Of a stretch of DNA of 64,000 nt, positions 7,957 to 17,573 are shown one piece after another (positions within the stretch are counted from its first letter, which is position 1; every line of letters begins with the position of its first letter). The notes under the pieces are model-generated. The model saw nothing but the letters and a program-made list of their open reading frames with translations, had not been told where the DNA came from and searched no databases. Position numbers and translations under genes: made by a program. Where the stretch lies: contig NZ_MQVX01000001.1 in NCBI RefSeq assembly GCF_002954325.1, forward strand, positions 2,099,383-2,163,382, read 5' to 3'. This DNA is from Aureicoccus marinus. Lineage in GTDB: Bacteria > Bacteroidota > Bacteroidia > Flavobacteriales > Flavobacteriaceae.

Positions 7957-9917
7957 TTACTGCACCGGTTCGAGCACCAGGGTCACCTTGTTGAAGTCCG
8001 CTGCACTATTGATTACCGTGCGGTACTGCTCAAAGATTTCGACGGGTATTTTATTGATATCGTAACTCTCGTCCGCCTTGATGATGAGCTGGTTTCCTTT
8101 TTGCTCATAAGAGGATCTAAAGTACATCAGTTCTTGGCCGTCTTTAATGTAGTGGTGATCGATATTGATGTCTTCCGGATTCACTACCCGATAGCCTTCC
8201 GGAATCTGCAGGGTAATGGTGCGGTAGTAAGTACGGGTAAAGTCATTTTCTAGGGGCAGGACACGGGCCTTTTCCTGGTACATTTCGATTTGTGGTCCGA
8301 TCAATTGCCCCAGTTTAAACAGAAACTTTCGGCCAGCCTTCTCGGTAAGCGACTGGGATTGCAATTCCATGATAAATTCCAAAGGCTTCACGCCAAAGTC
8401 AGCAGGATTACCTCCCTTGACTTCCAAGACCTTGATGTCAGCATTGGCATCGACGCGCTTTCCGAAGCTCTCGATCAAATCATCCCGTTCTTTTCCTTTG
8501 ACCAAATCAAAGAAAGGCTGCAGGTAAACGGCATAATAGCCGGTCATTTCCAAACCGAGCTTAACCGTATTCTGGCTCAGGTCATCCGCATCAAAATTCA
8601 CATCGATCTTCATGCGGTCAATACTCTTATCGGCCCGTACGGGTGCGATATACTGCACTTTACCCACTGCCGAAACATAGGAACCTACCTTGACTTGCTT
8701 GATAAAGAGACCGTAGTTATCGGTATACTCTCCAGGGGGAAAGCCATAGCGGCTGTTGCTCTCGTTCGGCGCCAGGTACTTCTTGTACTTCGGAAAGTAC
8801 AACAACACCTCCTGAAGGAAGTTATAAGCCTCAAAATCCTTATCAAAAACGGTCTCGCCTCGATCAGTGGTAAACACGATCTGGTTCTCAATACCGAGGG
8901 CATCGAGGGCCGCTACATAGAGCTTGATGACCCCGGTAGAACTAGCCACCTTATTGGTTAAAATCTGCTCCAGATCTTTTTGGGCATCGCCATCGACCTC
9001 TGCCTCATAGATTCCGCGTTTAATAGCGTTTTCCAACATTCGGATCTTGGCTTCTTCGTCCGCAGTAGCCGTTATACCCAATTCTGTAAAAAAGTCCTGC
9101 AAGAGTTTTGCGGCTTTCTTACTCGGCTCCTCGTTGTAGTACTTAAAAATGTTTTGAGAGGCGGTCTTATAACTCACCAGGTTGCGGCGGTTACGAGCCT
9201 TGTTTTCGTCAATCTTGTAAACCAAACTGGCCCGACTGGCATTGTAAGGAGCAGATTGCTCGTTCTCTAAGCCTTTCATTCCTTTTACACTTAACCGGTA
9301 CCGGTTCTTACCCGGCACACTGTCTTCCTGGATTTCAGGCAAGGCATAGGTCTTAAAAGCAAATCCAAGATTGGAAGGCGACAGCAGTTCAAAAGAGAGG
9401 TCCTCCACCCGGTACTTGGACTGCAAGCGGTACTTGCGACCATTGTAGGAAGGCTGCTTGCGCTCAACATAGTAATACTCGACGATACTTCCTTTTTCGA
9501 TCCCCTCAAAGGCAAAATACTTGTACTGTTGCCCCGTCTCCTCATCCTGAGCCGTCAAAATCTTGCTCTGGTCCAGTTCCTGTGCCTTTCCGCCAGGCTG
9601 AATGACCCGGGCACGGCTCACCACCAGCTCTGAACTGGCGGAATAGGGTAGATAGATACGGTTAAAGTCTTCTATACTCTCGTCAGAATTCAACCAAACA
9701 GCTCGGTGCTGCAGGGCAAACTCCGCCAGATTTTCACCATCAAAGATGAACTCCACCTGGTGCTTTTCAAGCAGTCCCAGAATGGGATCGTCTGTGGTCT
9801 TGATCTGATCAAATTTTGGGCACTACCCCAATCAAAAGAAAGGTATTCCGGTTGAACTTGGGCGTAGGTACTCCAAAAAGAACAGAGGACGATCAAAGAG
9901 AAAAGGTACTTTTTCAT
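7957..9917 (-). CDS. secreted DUF3857/transglutaminase-like protein, frameshifted near 9815
   Basis: The N-terminus MKKYLFSLIVLCSFWSTYAQ is a Sec signal peptide, but that frame dies soon after. One added base in the A-run at 9814-9817 joins it (…DWGSAQ) to KFDQIKTTDDPILGLLEKHQ and the long 599-residue frame, giving 653 residues. The body has a DUF3857 beta domain (KILTAQDEETGQQYKYFAFE; GSIVEYYYVER) followed by a transglutaminase-like domain. In that domain the catalytic positions look lost: SSTGVIKLYVAALDALGIE stands where Cys is expected and AYNFLQEV where His is expected. It is probably a non-catalytic paralogue of the adjacent upstream protein. Role unknown; exported. Confidence 0.82.
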
Positions 9918-9925
9918 AGGGGTGT

Positions 9926-11862
9926 CTATTGGGTTTTCTTCAGCACGAGGACTTGCCGGAACTGAGGTTCAACTTTTTTAATCAGGCTACCCAACTCGTT
10001 GAGCTCCGCTGGGCTATAGAGGATTTTCTTTAGAGCGTATTGGTGGGTGTAATCAATGCGCCCGTCCTTTAGGGCGTAGCGAATGGTGCACTCGATCAAA
10101 TCATTCTTCAATTCAAAATTCCCTGGTAAATAATCAACGGCATAGCTTCGGGTAAATCCAAAGAATTGTGGAAGTAGGCCTGGGATTGGTAATCGATTTC
10201 CCAGCTCAGTTCGCGGTCCTTAAAAAGGCCGAGATCGGCAATATCGCGGTTCAAATTCAGGTTCACGTAGATTTCGTCCCCAATTTGCTTGGCGTAATTG
10301 TCTAGTTTGAAGTCAAAACCGATGCTCACCGGCCCGTCGTACTCTGCCTGACTCACCTCAATATTTTCGGACAAGAAGCTGTTGCTACCCTTGCGGAAAC
10401 GGAAATTGAAATACTCCTGCACCTTCTGCTCTTTGGTGCGGTCTTCCATTTCGTAGAGAAAGTCCACGGCGACATACCCGCTCAACTCCCCTTGGCTAGA
10501 CCCCAAAATAGAGGCCCCTTCCAAACGGAGCGAGGTCTCTTCTCGCTGCTGGTTTTGTGCCGCCGGAATAATCGGCACCTCAACCACCTCATAGGTCTCG
10601 GGCGTCTTCCCAATCAAAGCTTCCTTGCCCTGAATAAAAGAACTCGGTAGGGCCATGGGCAAATAACGGCCCGTGGCGTCTAAAAAGTAGTTCTTCCCGT
10701 CAATCTCGACCGTGAGGATCATGTGGTTATCGACCTGAGGAGAAGGCACCTCTGAATAGGTGTAGGGCAAATCCCGGGTACCGATCCAGGTGAGGTAGCC
10801 CTTCATACCGGCGATCTCCAACATTTTAAAAAGAAGACTTGAATTGTCCTTGCAGTCTCCATATTTCTTTCGAAAAACTTCGTTGGCAGACCGGGGCACA
10901 AAACCGCCCAAGGCGTATTCAAAAGCCACATACTTGATATTTTTCTGCGTCCAGTAATAAATAGCCTTCGCCTTTTCGAGATCCGTACTCTTATCGGCGG
11001 TAATTTCTTTGACCAACACCTCAATAGCCGCGTCTGCTGATTCTTGGTTGACCGGTTGTACCAGAGAAGAATACCACCCGTAGAGATCCTGGGTGTCTTC
11101 TAAAACCGGAATGCGCTGCTTCTTGTATTCGTAGGCCTTGACCCGAGGAATGATATGGGGCAGGTAATAGCGGTAATCCGGGGCAGAGCCTTCACTTTCA
11201 AAGGGCTCAATATCCTTCATCGAAAAGGAATAGACTATCATCCCTTTCTTCTTCTCCACCGATTTTTCGATCGGCAGCCCATCGAGATGAAAAGTGGCAA
11301 AATCCAACTCCACTTTGGGGTCTGCCCAAATCTCCAAAACCGCCTTCTTCATGGGCTGGTAATCCGCGAAGAAAAAGGTCGATAAAAAGCGGGGATTTTT
11401 AATCTGATACTCGTAAGTGAGCTTGGTCTTTCCTCCTTTTTGCAATCGGGGGTACAAAAAGCTGACGCTTTTGTTATCGTCGTAAAAAGAGCCATCTAGC
11501 TCGTCCTTCTTCTTAAAATCCGTCACCAGGATTTCTTCGTATCGGCCCTTGTTGTAGACCAGGGTTGCGGCCTCCAGCTTTCGCAATTCAAAAAAGGTCG
11601 AATAACTCAGGCTGGAACGGGTACTAAAAGAGGCACTGTTATCCAAAAAGAGATCCTCTTCCCAGTTCTTTTGGTTAATCACCAATTCCCCTTCTTCAAT
11701 TTCAATGCGTACGACCCGTTTGTTGACTAAACCTATACGTTCAGCTTCAGGATACTGCTCGAGATAGCCTGCTACTTCTGGATTCTGCTGGGCCTGAAGC
11801 TCAGCGAAAATCAGGAAGAAAAGCAGTAGATTAATCTTGTTCAACTTTTTCCACGTAGTCAT
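9926..11862 (-). CDS. secreted DUF3857 + transglutaminase-like cysteine protease, frameshifted near 10144
   Basis: Signal peptide NLLLFFLIFAELQAQ, then a DUF3857 domain (about residues 45-250) and a transglutaminase-like domain with an intact triad: Cys337 in KYGDCKDNSSL, His380 in VDNHMILTV and Asp395 in YFLDATG. The frame as read ends IIYQGILN at 10108. One extra base near 10144 turns this into DLPEGYAVDYLPGNFELKND and continues into IRYALKDGRIDYTHQYALKK, the usual C-terminal beta domain, stopping at 9926 and giving 645 residues. The start overlaps the upstream YwqK-like gene by 32 bp. Members are thought to act on envelope peptides or proteins. The substrate is unknown. Confidence 0.83.
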
Positions 11863-12310
11863 TAAAGTAATATTCCTTTCGGGTTAATTTTCCTGTTTCT
11901 TTGTAAAAGCTCGCCCAACCTTGTAAGGAGTCTAAGAAGTAAACCTTCTCCCACTTCTTCTTCTTTCCGTTAGGATAGTACGCCACTTCCGTGCCATTTT
12001 TTTGATCGTTGGTGTAATTGATCTCTAATTTAAGAGTTCCATCCGCATAATACTCCGCATTTCGACCATTATAATTGCCGTGAAGGTAGCCGGTGGTCTC
12101 GGCCAACTGCCCGTCTTCGTAATAAGTACGGTATTCACCTTCATTCCATCCATTTTTGGTGACGTATTCCCGGGCCAATTGTCCGTTGGCGTAATAAGAG
12201 TAGTCCTTGCCTTGAATAACACCTCCAACAAAGTTTCTCTTGACATCGATGCTCCCGTTTTCATGAAAAAAAGGAAGGAGAAGAAGTAGTGGGCTTAGGA
12301 AGTGTTTCAT
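11831..12310 (-). CDS. YwqK-like/MORN-type repeat protein, secreted
   Basis: A 159-residue protein with a hydrophobic start (MKHFLSPLLLLLPFF) followed by at least five repeats of the form YYxxGxLxxxxxYxxGxxxG, such as YYANGQLAREYV, YYEDGQLAETTGYLHG, YYADGTLKLEINY and YYPNGKKKKWEKVY. These are the repeats of the YwqK/MORN-variant families, common in secreted Bacteroidota proteins. The jump from the hydrophobic stretch straight into FHENGSI, across a run of seven T, lacks a clear signal-peptidase site, so a lost base there is possible. It probably forms one transcription unit with the DUF3857 genes. Confidence 0.7.
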   Translation of the reverse strand: MKHFLSPLLLLLPFFHENGSIDVKRNFVGGVIQGKDYSYYANGQLAREYVTKNGWNEGEYRTYYEDGQLAETTGYLHGNYNGRNAEYYADGTLKLEINYTNDQKNGTEVAYYPNGKKKKWEKVYFLDSLQGWASFYKETGKLTRKEYYFNDYVEKVEQD

Positions 12311-12369
12311 CCTTCTAATTTAGACCTCCTCTACTTTTTCACAAGAAAAATGTTTGAAATGCGCAGATT

Positions 12370-12858
12370 TTATTTCAGTTTTCCAAAAACCTCATCCAAT
12401 TGCTCTTCATAAAGCGCAAAGGCGAATCTTTCATTCTCTGCCGTGCGAAAACGCAATTCCCATTTTCGGGTGTTGGCCTTGTACAAGGTGACCAGGTGGT
12501 CACTGAGTTTAAATCGTATGAGTCTCTCCCCAACTTTAGTGTTTAAAGGCCTCAGTGTCCGACTCTTTTTCATGTTCTTCTTCATGGCCGAATAGAGCGC
12601 GTCAATTTCACCCGGCTCGGCTAAAAAGTCGAGGCGTTGGATGGGCTTGGAAGAACGAGAATTTTGGTACTGAAAAGCCCATTGGTCTGGTCTTTCGGAC
12701 AGGGGTATCTGAATGAGTTTCAGAACGTCACCTGTGGTGATATCCATGGATTGCCCAATGACTTCCTCATAGGGATCGTCGGTCCAGTCCACGGCAGTGA
12801 TTTGGGCCTGAAGAGTAAATGCAATGAAAAAAGTTAAGCAGAATAGTGTTCTCTTCAT
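12370..12858 (-). CDS. secreted protein of unknown function
   Basis: A 162-residue product with a clear Sec signal peptide (MKRTLFCLTFFIAFTLQAQ). The mature part is basic and mixed alpha/beta: it contains DDPYEEVIGQSMDITTGDV, SSKPIQRLDFLAEPGEIDAL, a Lys-rich AMKKNMKKSRTLRP, and ends in an amphipathic helix AFALYEEQLDEVFGKLK. I see no catalytic motif, membrane helix or lipobox. It is in the same orientation as the YwqK-like and DUF3857 genes downstream. No family recognised. Confidence 0.6.
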   Translation of the reverse strand: MKRTLFCLTFFIAFTLQAQITAVDWTDDPYEEVIGQSMDITTGDVLKLIQIPLSERPDQWAFQYQNSRSSKPIQRLDFLAEPGEIDALYSAMKKNMKKSRTLRPLNTKVGERLIRFKLSDHLVTLYKANTRKWELRFRTAENERFAFALYEEQLDEVFGKLK

Positions 12859-13007
12859 ATTCTAAACTTCGAACGTTAAATATACCAATCTTCAGCAATC
12901 CTTCACAACAGCTCGAATGTTAAGTTTTTCCGTGTCAAAAAAAGCAGTCTTAAAACGAGCCATCAACGACGTAAGAGTCCTCTAAATTTCCGTTATCGAT
13001 GCCGGTT

Positions 13008-13051
13008 GTAACCTAGATTACCAAAGGCTAGTTTTAGAGCCATTACCTTTG
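13008..13051 (+). promoter_or_regulatory. Crp/Fnr-type operator and promoter, copy 1 (before the Crp/Fnr-SulP genes)
   Basis: Palindrome GTAACCTAGATTAC at 13008-13021, then 22 bp, then the -7 element TACCTTTG at 13044-13051. Arms GTAA/TTAC are perfect with a CTAG centre. The same spacing occurs in copies 2 and 3. With transcription starting about 5 nt after the -7 element, the operator centre falls near -41, the class II Crp/Fnr activator position. Confidence 0.8.
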
Positions 13052-13058
13052 TAGCAGT

Positions 13059-13093
13059 TGCAATTCGCTAATTGCAGGCTTCTTCCGCGGAAG
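13059..13093 (+). promoter_or_regulatory. paired dyads in the leader of the Crp/Fnr transcript
   Basis: TGCAATT-CGCT-AATTGCA (13059-13076) is a perfect 7-bp hairpin that would lie almost at the transcript's 5' end. It is followed by the perfect palindrome CTTCCGCGGAAG (13082-13093). They precede the start codon by about 40 bp. They could stabilise the mRNA, modulate translation or bind a second regulator. Confidence 0.4.
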
Positions 13094-13133
13094 TTTTCTT
13101 ATTAAGTTTGATTAGCGATTAGCCGCAGAGCCT

Positions 13134-13784
13134 ATGATGAGCAAAGAAATTGGTTCGATCTACGGAGCGCATTTAGAAAAAGCACTACTGGAGGAGATCA
13201 TTCAGGTGGGGACCTTTAGAGAAGTGTCCGCTGGAACCACACTTGTCGATATCGGTCATTATGTTAAGGGGATGCCCCTGCTCATTTCTGGTGCCATCAA
13301 AATACTTCGGGAAGACAAAAACGGAGACGAACTTCTGCTCTACTATATCGAACAGGGCGAAACCTGCTCCATGACCATCAATTGTTGCCTGGGTCAAAAA
13401 CAAAGCGAAATTCGTGCCATTGCCGAGACCGATATCCGCTTAGTTATGGTTCCTATCATAAAAATGGAGGAATGGACCACCAAATACCGCAGCTGGAGAC
13501 AATTCATTTTCAACAGCTACCACGAACGCCTATCGGAAGTGCTACAAACCCTGGACAGCGTGGCCTTCAACAGTATGGACCAGCGCCTGATGGCCTACTT
13601 GAAGAAAAAATCAGAAGTCAATAATGACAGGCATTTGTACAACACCCACCAAGAAATAGCCTACGACTTACACTCTTCCCGCGTGGTCATCTCACGGCTT
13701 CTAAAAAAATTAGAGCAAATGGGTCACATTGCCCTGCATCGAAATCATATCGAAATCATTAACCTGGAATCCGATTCGAATTAA
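13134..13784 (+). CDS. Crp/Fnr-family regulator, probable activator of the sulfur module
   Basis: A 216-residue regulator. The N-terminal cNMP-binding-like beta-roll (about residues 15-125) includes FREVSAGTTLVDIGHYVKGM and GDELLLYYIEQGETCSMTIN, followed by a dimerisation helix and a C-terminal winged HTH (about 150-210, HQEIAYDLHSSRVVISRLLK). The recognition helix reads SRVVISR: both arginines match Crp/Fnr (SRETxxR), but the specificity Glu is Val, consistent with the unusual GTAAC half-site. Cys residues in the roll (TCSMTINCCLG) might sense redox or sulfane sulfur. It starts the unit with sulP 12 bp downstream and has its own operator copy, so autoregulation is likely. Confidence 0.88.
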   Translation: MMSKEIGSIYGAHLEKALLEEIIQVGTFREVSAGTTLVDIGHYVKGMPLLISGAIKILREDKNGDELLLYYIEQGETCSMTINCCLGQKQSEIRAIAETDIRLVMVPIIKMEEWTTKYRSWRQFIFNSYHERLSEVLQTLDSVAFNSMDQRLMAYLKKKSEVNNDRHLYNTHQEIAYDLHSSRVVISRLLKKLEQMGHIALHRNHIEIINLESDSN

Positions 13785-13796
13785 ATTCTCGTCTTA

Positions 13797-15539
13797 ATGG
13801 CAGTCCGCCCGCCCATTCTGCATCGGCTTTTCCCTATCCTGACCTGGTTACCCCAGTACAAGAGGGCCTGGCTGGGAGCGGATTTGAATGCCGGTCTTAC
13901 CGTAGGCATCATGCTGATCCCACAAGGAATGGCGTACGCGATGATTGCAGGTCTACCCCCGGTTTACGGTCTTTACGCCTCCCTTGTTCCCCAACTGATC
14001 TACGTGCTTACCGGGACCTCCCGAAAATTAGGTATGGGCCCTGTAGCCATGGACTCTCTTTTGGTTGCAGCCGGTTTAGGTGCTTTAAAATTGAGTGGTA
14101 TTTCGGAGTACATCGGGATGGCCATCTTTTTAGCTCTTTTTATGGGGGTTCTACAGGTCGTTTTGGGACTGCTGAAAATGGGCTTCCTGGTGCGCTTTTT
14201 GTCTAAACCAGTCATCAGCGGATTTACTTCCGCTGCGGCTGTCATCATTGGGTTCAGTCAGCTAAAACACTTATTGGGAACCAATGTTCCTGGATCGAAC
14301 CGCTTTCATCTGTTGCTGTATCAAAGCTTTCAGCATCTTGACGAAATCCACGGGCTGACGGTATTGGTCGGAATCCTGTCTATTGGCATCATTCTCCTCT
14401 TCAAACGCATCAACTCCAAGTGGCCCGCATCATTGATTGCGGTCGTTCTGAGCATTTTAGCCAGTATTTGGTTAAAACTGGAAGAAAAAGGAGTCCGTGT
14501 GGTAGGTGAGATCCCCCAAGGTCTGCCTGGTTTTGAAATACCTACAGTTCCCTTGGACCGACTGCAAGACCTCCTTCCGATAGCGATTACCCTGGCTTTG
14601 ATCGCCTTTATGGAAGCCATCTCGGTTGCTAAAGCGATAGAAGAACAAGACAAAACAGATGAGCTCCGTCCTAATCAAGAACTTATCGCCTTAGGACTTT
14701 CGAACGTTCTCGGTTCCTTTTTTCAGTCCTACCCCACCACGGGAGGCTTTTCGAGAACGGCCGTAAATCACCAAACCGGAGCCCGTTCACCCCTTGCCCT
14801 TTTCTTTAGCGCCCTGGTCATCGGTATTACCCTCTTGTTCATCACCGATTGGTTCTATGCCCTACCGAATGCCATCTTGGCCGCTGTGATCATGGTCGCT
14901 GTTTCCGGTTTAATCGATGTATGCTATCCGGTTGAATTATACCACAAACGGAAGGACGAATTTATTCTCCTGCTCATCACCTTTGGGATCACCCTGTTCA
15001 TCGGGATCAAGGAAGGAATCTTACTCGGGGTCTTGTTCTCTTTACTCCTTTTGGTCTACAGAACCTCTCAGCCGCATATCGCTGTTTTGGGTCGAATCAA
15101 AGGAAGCCCTTACTTCCGCAATTTGGACCGTTTTGAAGAAGAAGCGGAGGCCACTCCCGGAATTCTGATGTTCCGCTTTGACAGCGAACTCTACTTCGGT
15201 AACAAAGACTACTTTAAGCAAGAACTCTACCGCTTGATCCAAGAGAACCCGAGTCCGGTCAAAACCGTAATCCTCAATGCTAAATCAGTCAATTACATCG
15301 ACAGTACCGCTGTTTATACCCTCCGCCAGATTTTGAACGATTTACACGAAAAAGAGATCACCTTCTTAGTCGCCGGTGCTATTGGACCAACACGCGATAT
15401 TCTTTTTAATAGTGGACTGATCAAGACCATTGGAGACGAGCGTATTTTCTCTTCGACCCTGGACGCCTATGAGTACGCGGTAAACCAAAAAGGCCCCTCC
15501 CCTCTTCAGAAAAAAATCTCCCTTCAAAAAAAAGGCTGA
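13797..15539 (+). CDS. SulP-family inorganic anion (sulfate) transporter with STAS domain
   Basis: A 580-residue inner-membrane permease. The N-terminal part has the SulP signature WLGADLNAGLTVGIMLIPQG and AMIAGLPPVYGLYASLVPQL, with about 12 hydrophobic segments to residue ~420, including PTTGGFSRTAVNHQTGARSP. A cytosolic STAS domain follows at about 440-560 (FRFDSELYFGNKDYFK; ILNAKSVNYIDSTAVYTL). SulP proteins move sulfate, bicarbonate or other anions. The sulfur-enzyme neighbours favour sulfate or a related oxyanion, perhaps exporting or importing the oxidation product. It is co-transcribed with the Crp/Fnr gene. Confidence 0.9.
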   Translation: MAVRPPILHRLFPILTWLPQYKRAWLGADLNAGLTVGIMLIPQGMAYAMIAGLPPVYGLYASLVPQLIYVLTGTSRKLGMGPVAMDSLLVAAGLGALKLSGISEYIGMAIFLALFMGVLQVVLGLLKMGFLVRFLSKPVISGFTSAAAVIIGFSQLKHLLGTNVPGSNRFHLLLYQSFQHLDEIHGLTVLVGILSIGIILLFKRINSKWPASLIAVVLSILASIWLKLEEKGVRVVGEIPQGLPGFEIPTVPLDRLQDLLPIAITLALIAFMEAISVAKAIEEQDKTDELRPNQELIALGLSNVLGSFFQSYPTTGGFSRTAVNHQTGARSPLALFFSALVIGITLLFITDWFYALPNAILAAVIMVAVSGLIDVCYPVELYHKRKDEFILLLITFGITLFIGIKEGILLGVLFSLLLLVYRTSQPHIAVLGRIKGSPYFRNLDRFEEEAEATPGILMFRFDSELYFGNKDYFKQELYRLIQENPSPVKTVILNAKSVNYIDSTAVYTLRQILNDLHEKEITFLVAGAIGPTRDILFNSGLIKTIGDERIFSSTLDAYEYAVNQKGPSPLQKKISLQKKG

Positions 15540-15623
15540 AATCTTGCTGAAGCGTGCAAAATGACCATGAAGGCCCTCCCGATTTTTGCCCCTATATTTG
15601 TCTTTGGAATTGACGTGTAGATT

Positions 15624-15667
15624 GTAACCTGTGTTACCGTGTATCCTAGTGGTCCAAGGTACCTTTG
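15624..15667 (+). promoter_or_regulatory. Crp/Fnr-type operator and promoter, copy 2 (before the MBL-rhodanese gene)
   Basis: GTAAC-CTGT-GTTAC at 15624-15637 has perfect 5-bp arms. After 22 bp comes TACCTTTG (15660-15667), a perfect TAnnTTTG element. The ATG at 15685 follows 17 bp later. This promoter rules out any start upstream of 15672. Confidence 0.85.
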
Positions 15668-15684
15668 TAATCAATTCGACAAGC

Positions 15685-17088
15685 ATGAAAATAGAACAGA
15701 TATACACCGGATGTTTGGCTCAAGGAGCTTATTATATTGAGAGTGATGGCGAGGCCGCGATTATCGATCCTCTCCGCGAGATCAGCCCTTACCTCAAACG
15801 AGCTGAGCAGGACGAAGCCGAAATCAAATACATCTTCGAAACCCACTTCCACGCGGATTTTGTCAGTGGTCACTTGACCCTCTCAGAAAAAACAGGAGCC
15901 CCTATCGTTTATGGGCCATTGGCCAACCCGAGTTTTGAGGCGCTTATTGCAACCGACGGACAGGTTTTTGAAATCGGAAAGATCAAAATCACCGTTTTAC
16001 ATACCCCTGGACATACCATGGAGAGTACGACTTACCTCCTCCAGGACGAAAGCGGGAAAGACCATGCCATTTTTAGTGGTGACACCCTCTTTTTAGGAGA
16101 TGTGGGACGCCCAGATTTAGCGCAAAAAGCAGCCGATATGACCCAGGAACAACTCGCAGGAATGCTCTTTGACAGCCTGCGTTCCAAGATCATGCCCTTG
16201 GCGGACGATGTGATCGTTTACCCTGCTCACGGAGCCGGATCAGCTTGCGGAAAAAACATGATGAAAGAGACGGTTGACACCCTCGGAAATCAAAAAAAGA
16301 TGAACTATGCTCTTCGCGCCGACATGAAGCGTGAAGAATTTATCACAGAGGTGACTGACGGCCTTTTGCCTCCACCACAGTACTTCCCCCTGAATGTGAA
16401 AATGAACAAAGAAGGCTATGAGTCAATCGACCAAGTATTGGACCGGGGATTAACCGCTTTGGATCCCGAGGCGTTTGAAACCCTGGCCGAAGAAACAGGA
16501 GCCGTTGTGTTGGATGTTCGCCACCAAAACGACTATGTCAAAGGCCACGTACCTCGCTCGATTTTTATTGGTTTAGACGGTGGTTTCGCCCCCTGGGTTG
16601 GCACCCTGATTGCCGATGTGGAACAGCCTATACTTTTGATCGCACCAGAAGGACGCGAATCAGAAACTATTACCCGACTTTCACGAGTAGGTTTTGACAA
16701 AACCCTGGGCTACCTCCAAGGCGGTTTTACAGCCTGGAAAGAAAGCCAAAAAGAATTCGACAGCATCGATCAAATGACGGCCGATGAACTCAAGGCAGAT
16801 CTCGACAATCAGGTGGTTTTTGATGTACGTAAACCCGGAGAATTCGAAGCGGAGCACTTGCCCAATGCCGAAAATACTCCACTTGATTTCTTAAATGATC
16901 ACATGGCGCAAATTGGACAGGCCGGACCTTTGGTTATTCACTGTGCCGGCGGATACCGCAGCGTAATAGCCGCCTCTATTTTAAAGAGCAGAGGTATTCA
17001 CCAGATCACGGACCTCATCGGTGGATTTAAAGCCATAAAAGAAGCTGGAATGGAAGTAATTCAATTTCAATGCACTTCAAAGAGCTAA
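15685..17088 (+). CDS. MBL-fold persulfide dioxygenase-like protein with two rhodanese domains
   Basis: Start taken at 15685 (MKIEQIYTGCLAQGAYYI), 467 residues. The first ~235 residues are a metallo-beta-lactamase domain of the ETHE1/persulfide dioxygenase type: THFHADFVSGH, LHTPGHTMEST, FSGDTLFLGDVGRPDL and VYPAHGAGSACG. Two rhodanese domains follow. The first (about 270-360) has LLIAPEGRESE in the active loop and so lacks the catalytic Cys. The second (about 375-465) has VIHCAGGYRS with Cys. The likely role is oxidation of glutathione or protein persulfide to sulfite, or sulfur transfer, in the cytosol. It is followed 3 bp later by thioredoxin. Confidence 0.92.
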   Translation: MKIEQIYTGCLAQGAYYIESDGEAAIIDPLREISPYLKRAEQDEAEIKYIFETHFHADFVSGHLTLSEKTGAPIVYGPLANPSFEALIATDGQVFEIGKIKITVLHTPGHTMESTTYLLQDESGKDHAIFSGDTLFLGDVGRPDLAQKAADMTQEQLAGMLFDSLRSKIMPLADDVIVYPAHGAGSACGKNMMKETVDTLGNQKKMNYALRADMKREEFITEVTDGLLPPPQYFPLNVKMNKEGYESIDQVLDRGLTALDPEAFETLAEETGAVVLDVRHQNDYVKGHVPRSIFIGLDGGFAPWVGTLIADVEQPILLIAPEGRESETITRLSRVGFDKTLGYLQGGFTAWKESQKEFDSIDQMTADELKADLDNQVVFDVRKPGEFEAEHLPNAENTPLDFLNDHMAQIGQAGPLVIHCAGGYRSVIAASILKSRGIHQITDLIGGFKAIKEAGMEVIQFQCTSKS

Positions 17089-17091
17089 GGC

Positions 17092-17391
17092 ATGACCTTT
17101 GACGAGATTATTGACCACGACAAGCCCGTATTGGTTGATTTCTTTGCCGAATGGTGCGGACCCTGCAAGCTGATGCCCCCCATCCTCAAAGAAGTCAAAG
17201 ATCGACTGGGAGATGATGTGCGCATTGTCAAGATTGATGTAGATAAGAACCAAGCCATCGCAGAAAGATTCCAAGTTCGTGGAGTCCCGACCTTGATTAT
17301 CTTTAAGAATAAGACCGCTGTCTGGAGACAATCCGGGGTACTGCAAGCCTCCGTCCTCGAACAACAGATTCAAACTCACCTCAACGCCTAA
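17092..17391 (+). CDS. thioredoxin
   Basis: A 99-residue classical thioredoxin with the redox motif in DFFAEWCGPCKLMPP, the cis-Pro loop VRGVPTLIIF and C-terminal helix. It is cytosolic, with no signal peptide. It starts 3 bp after the MBL-rhodanese gene and is surely co-transcribed. It probably accepts or reduces sulfane sulfur (persulfide) carried by the rhodanese domain and returns the thiol. Slightly short at the N-terminus compared with E. coli TrxA but complete. Confidence 0.93.
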   Translation: MTFDEIIDHDKPVLVDFFAEWCGPCKLMPPILKEVKDRLGDDVRIVKIDVDKNQAIAERFQVRGVPTLIIFKNKTAVWRQSGVLQASVLEQQIQTHLNA

Positions 17392-17392
17392 A

Positions 17393-17562
17393 ATGAAGCG
17401 TTCAGGAAAGGATTATCTCTATGTAGGCCTGCGGTTGATACTCTTCGGGCCTTCTCTTTTCAGTCAAGGCCTCTTATGAAGAAAAACGCCTGATTCAGGT
17501 GTTTCCCAAGTATGGGCCATATCGTAAAAAAAACCGGTAAATTCTTGCCTTGGATTAAATAA
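17393..17562 (+). pseudogene. remnant of an isoprenylcysteine-methyltransferase-like membrane protein
   Basis: Two bp after the thioredoxin stop, an ATG opens MKRSGKDYLYVGLRLILFG, which stops at TGA. In another frame the sequence continues as SYEEKRLIQVFPKYGPYRKK, and after one further shift in a run of eight A as GKFLPWIK and stop at 17562. EE-x2-L then F-x-Y and F-L-P is the C-terminal signature of ICMT/DUF1295-type methyltransferases (normally 150-220 residues). So the N-terminus and C-terminus survive with the middle deleted and at least two frame changes. Its position in the operon suggests it was once part of the sulfur module. Confidence 0.65.
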
Positions 17563-17573
17563 GGAAACCTACT

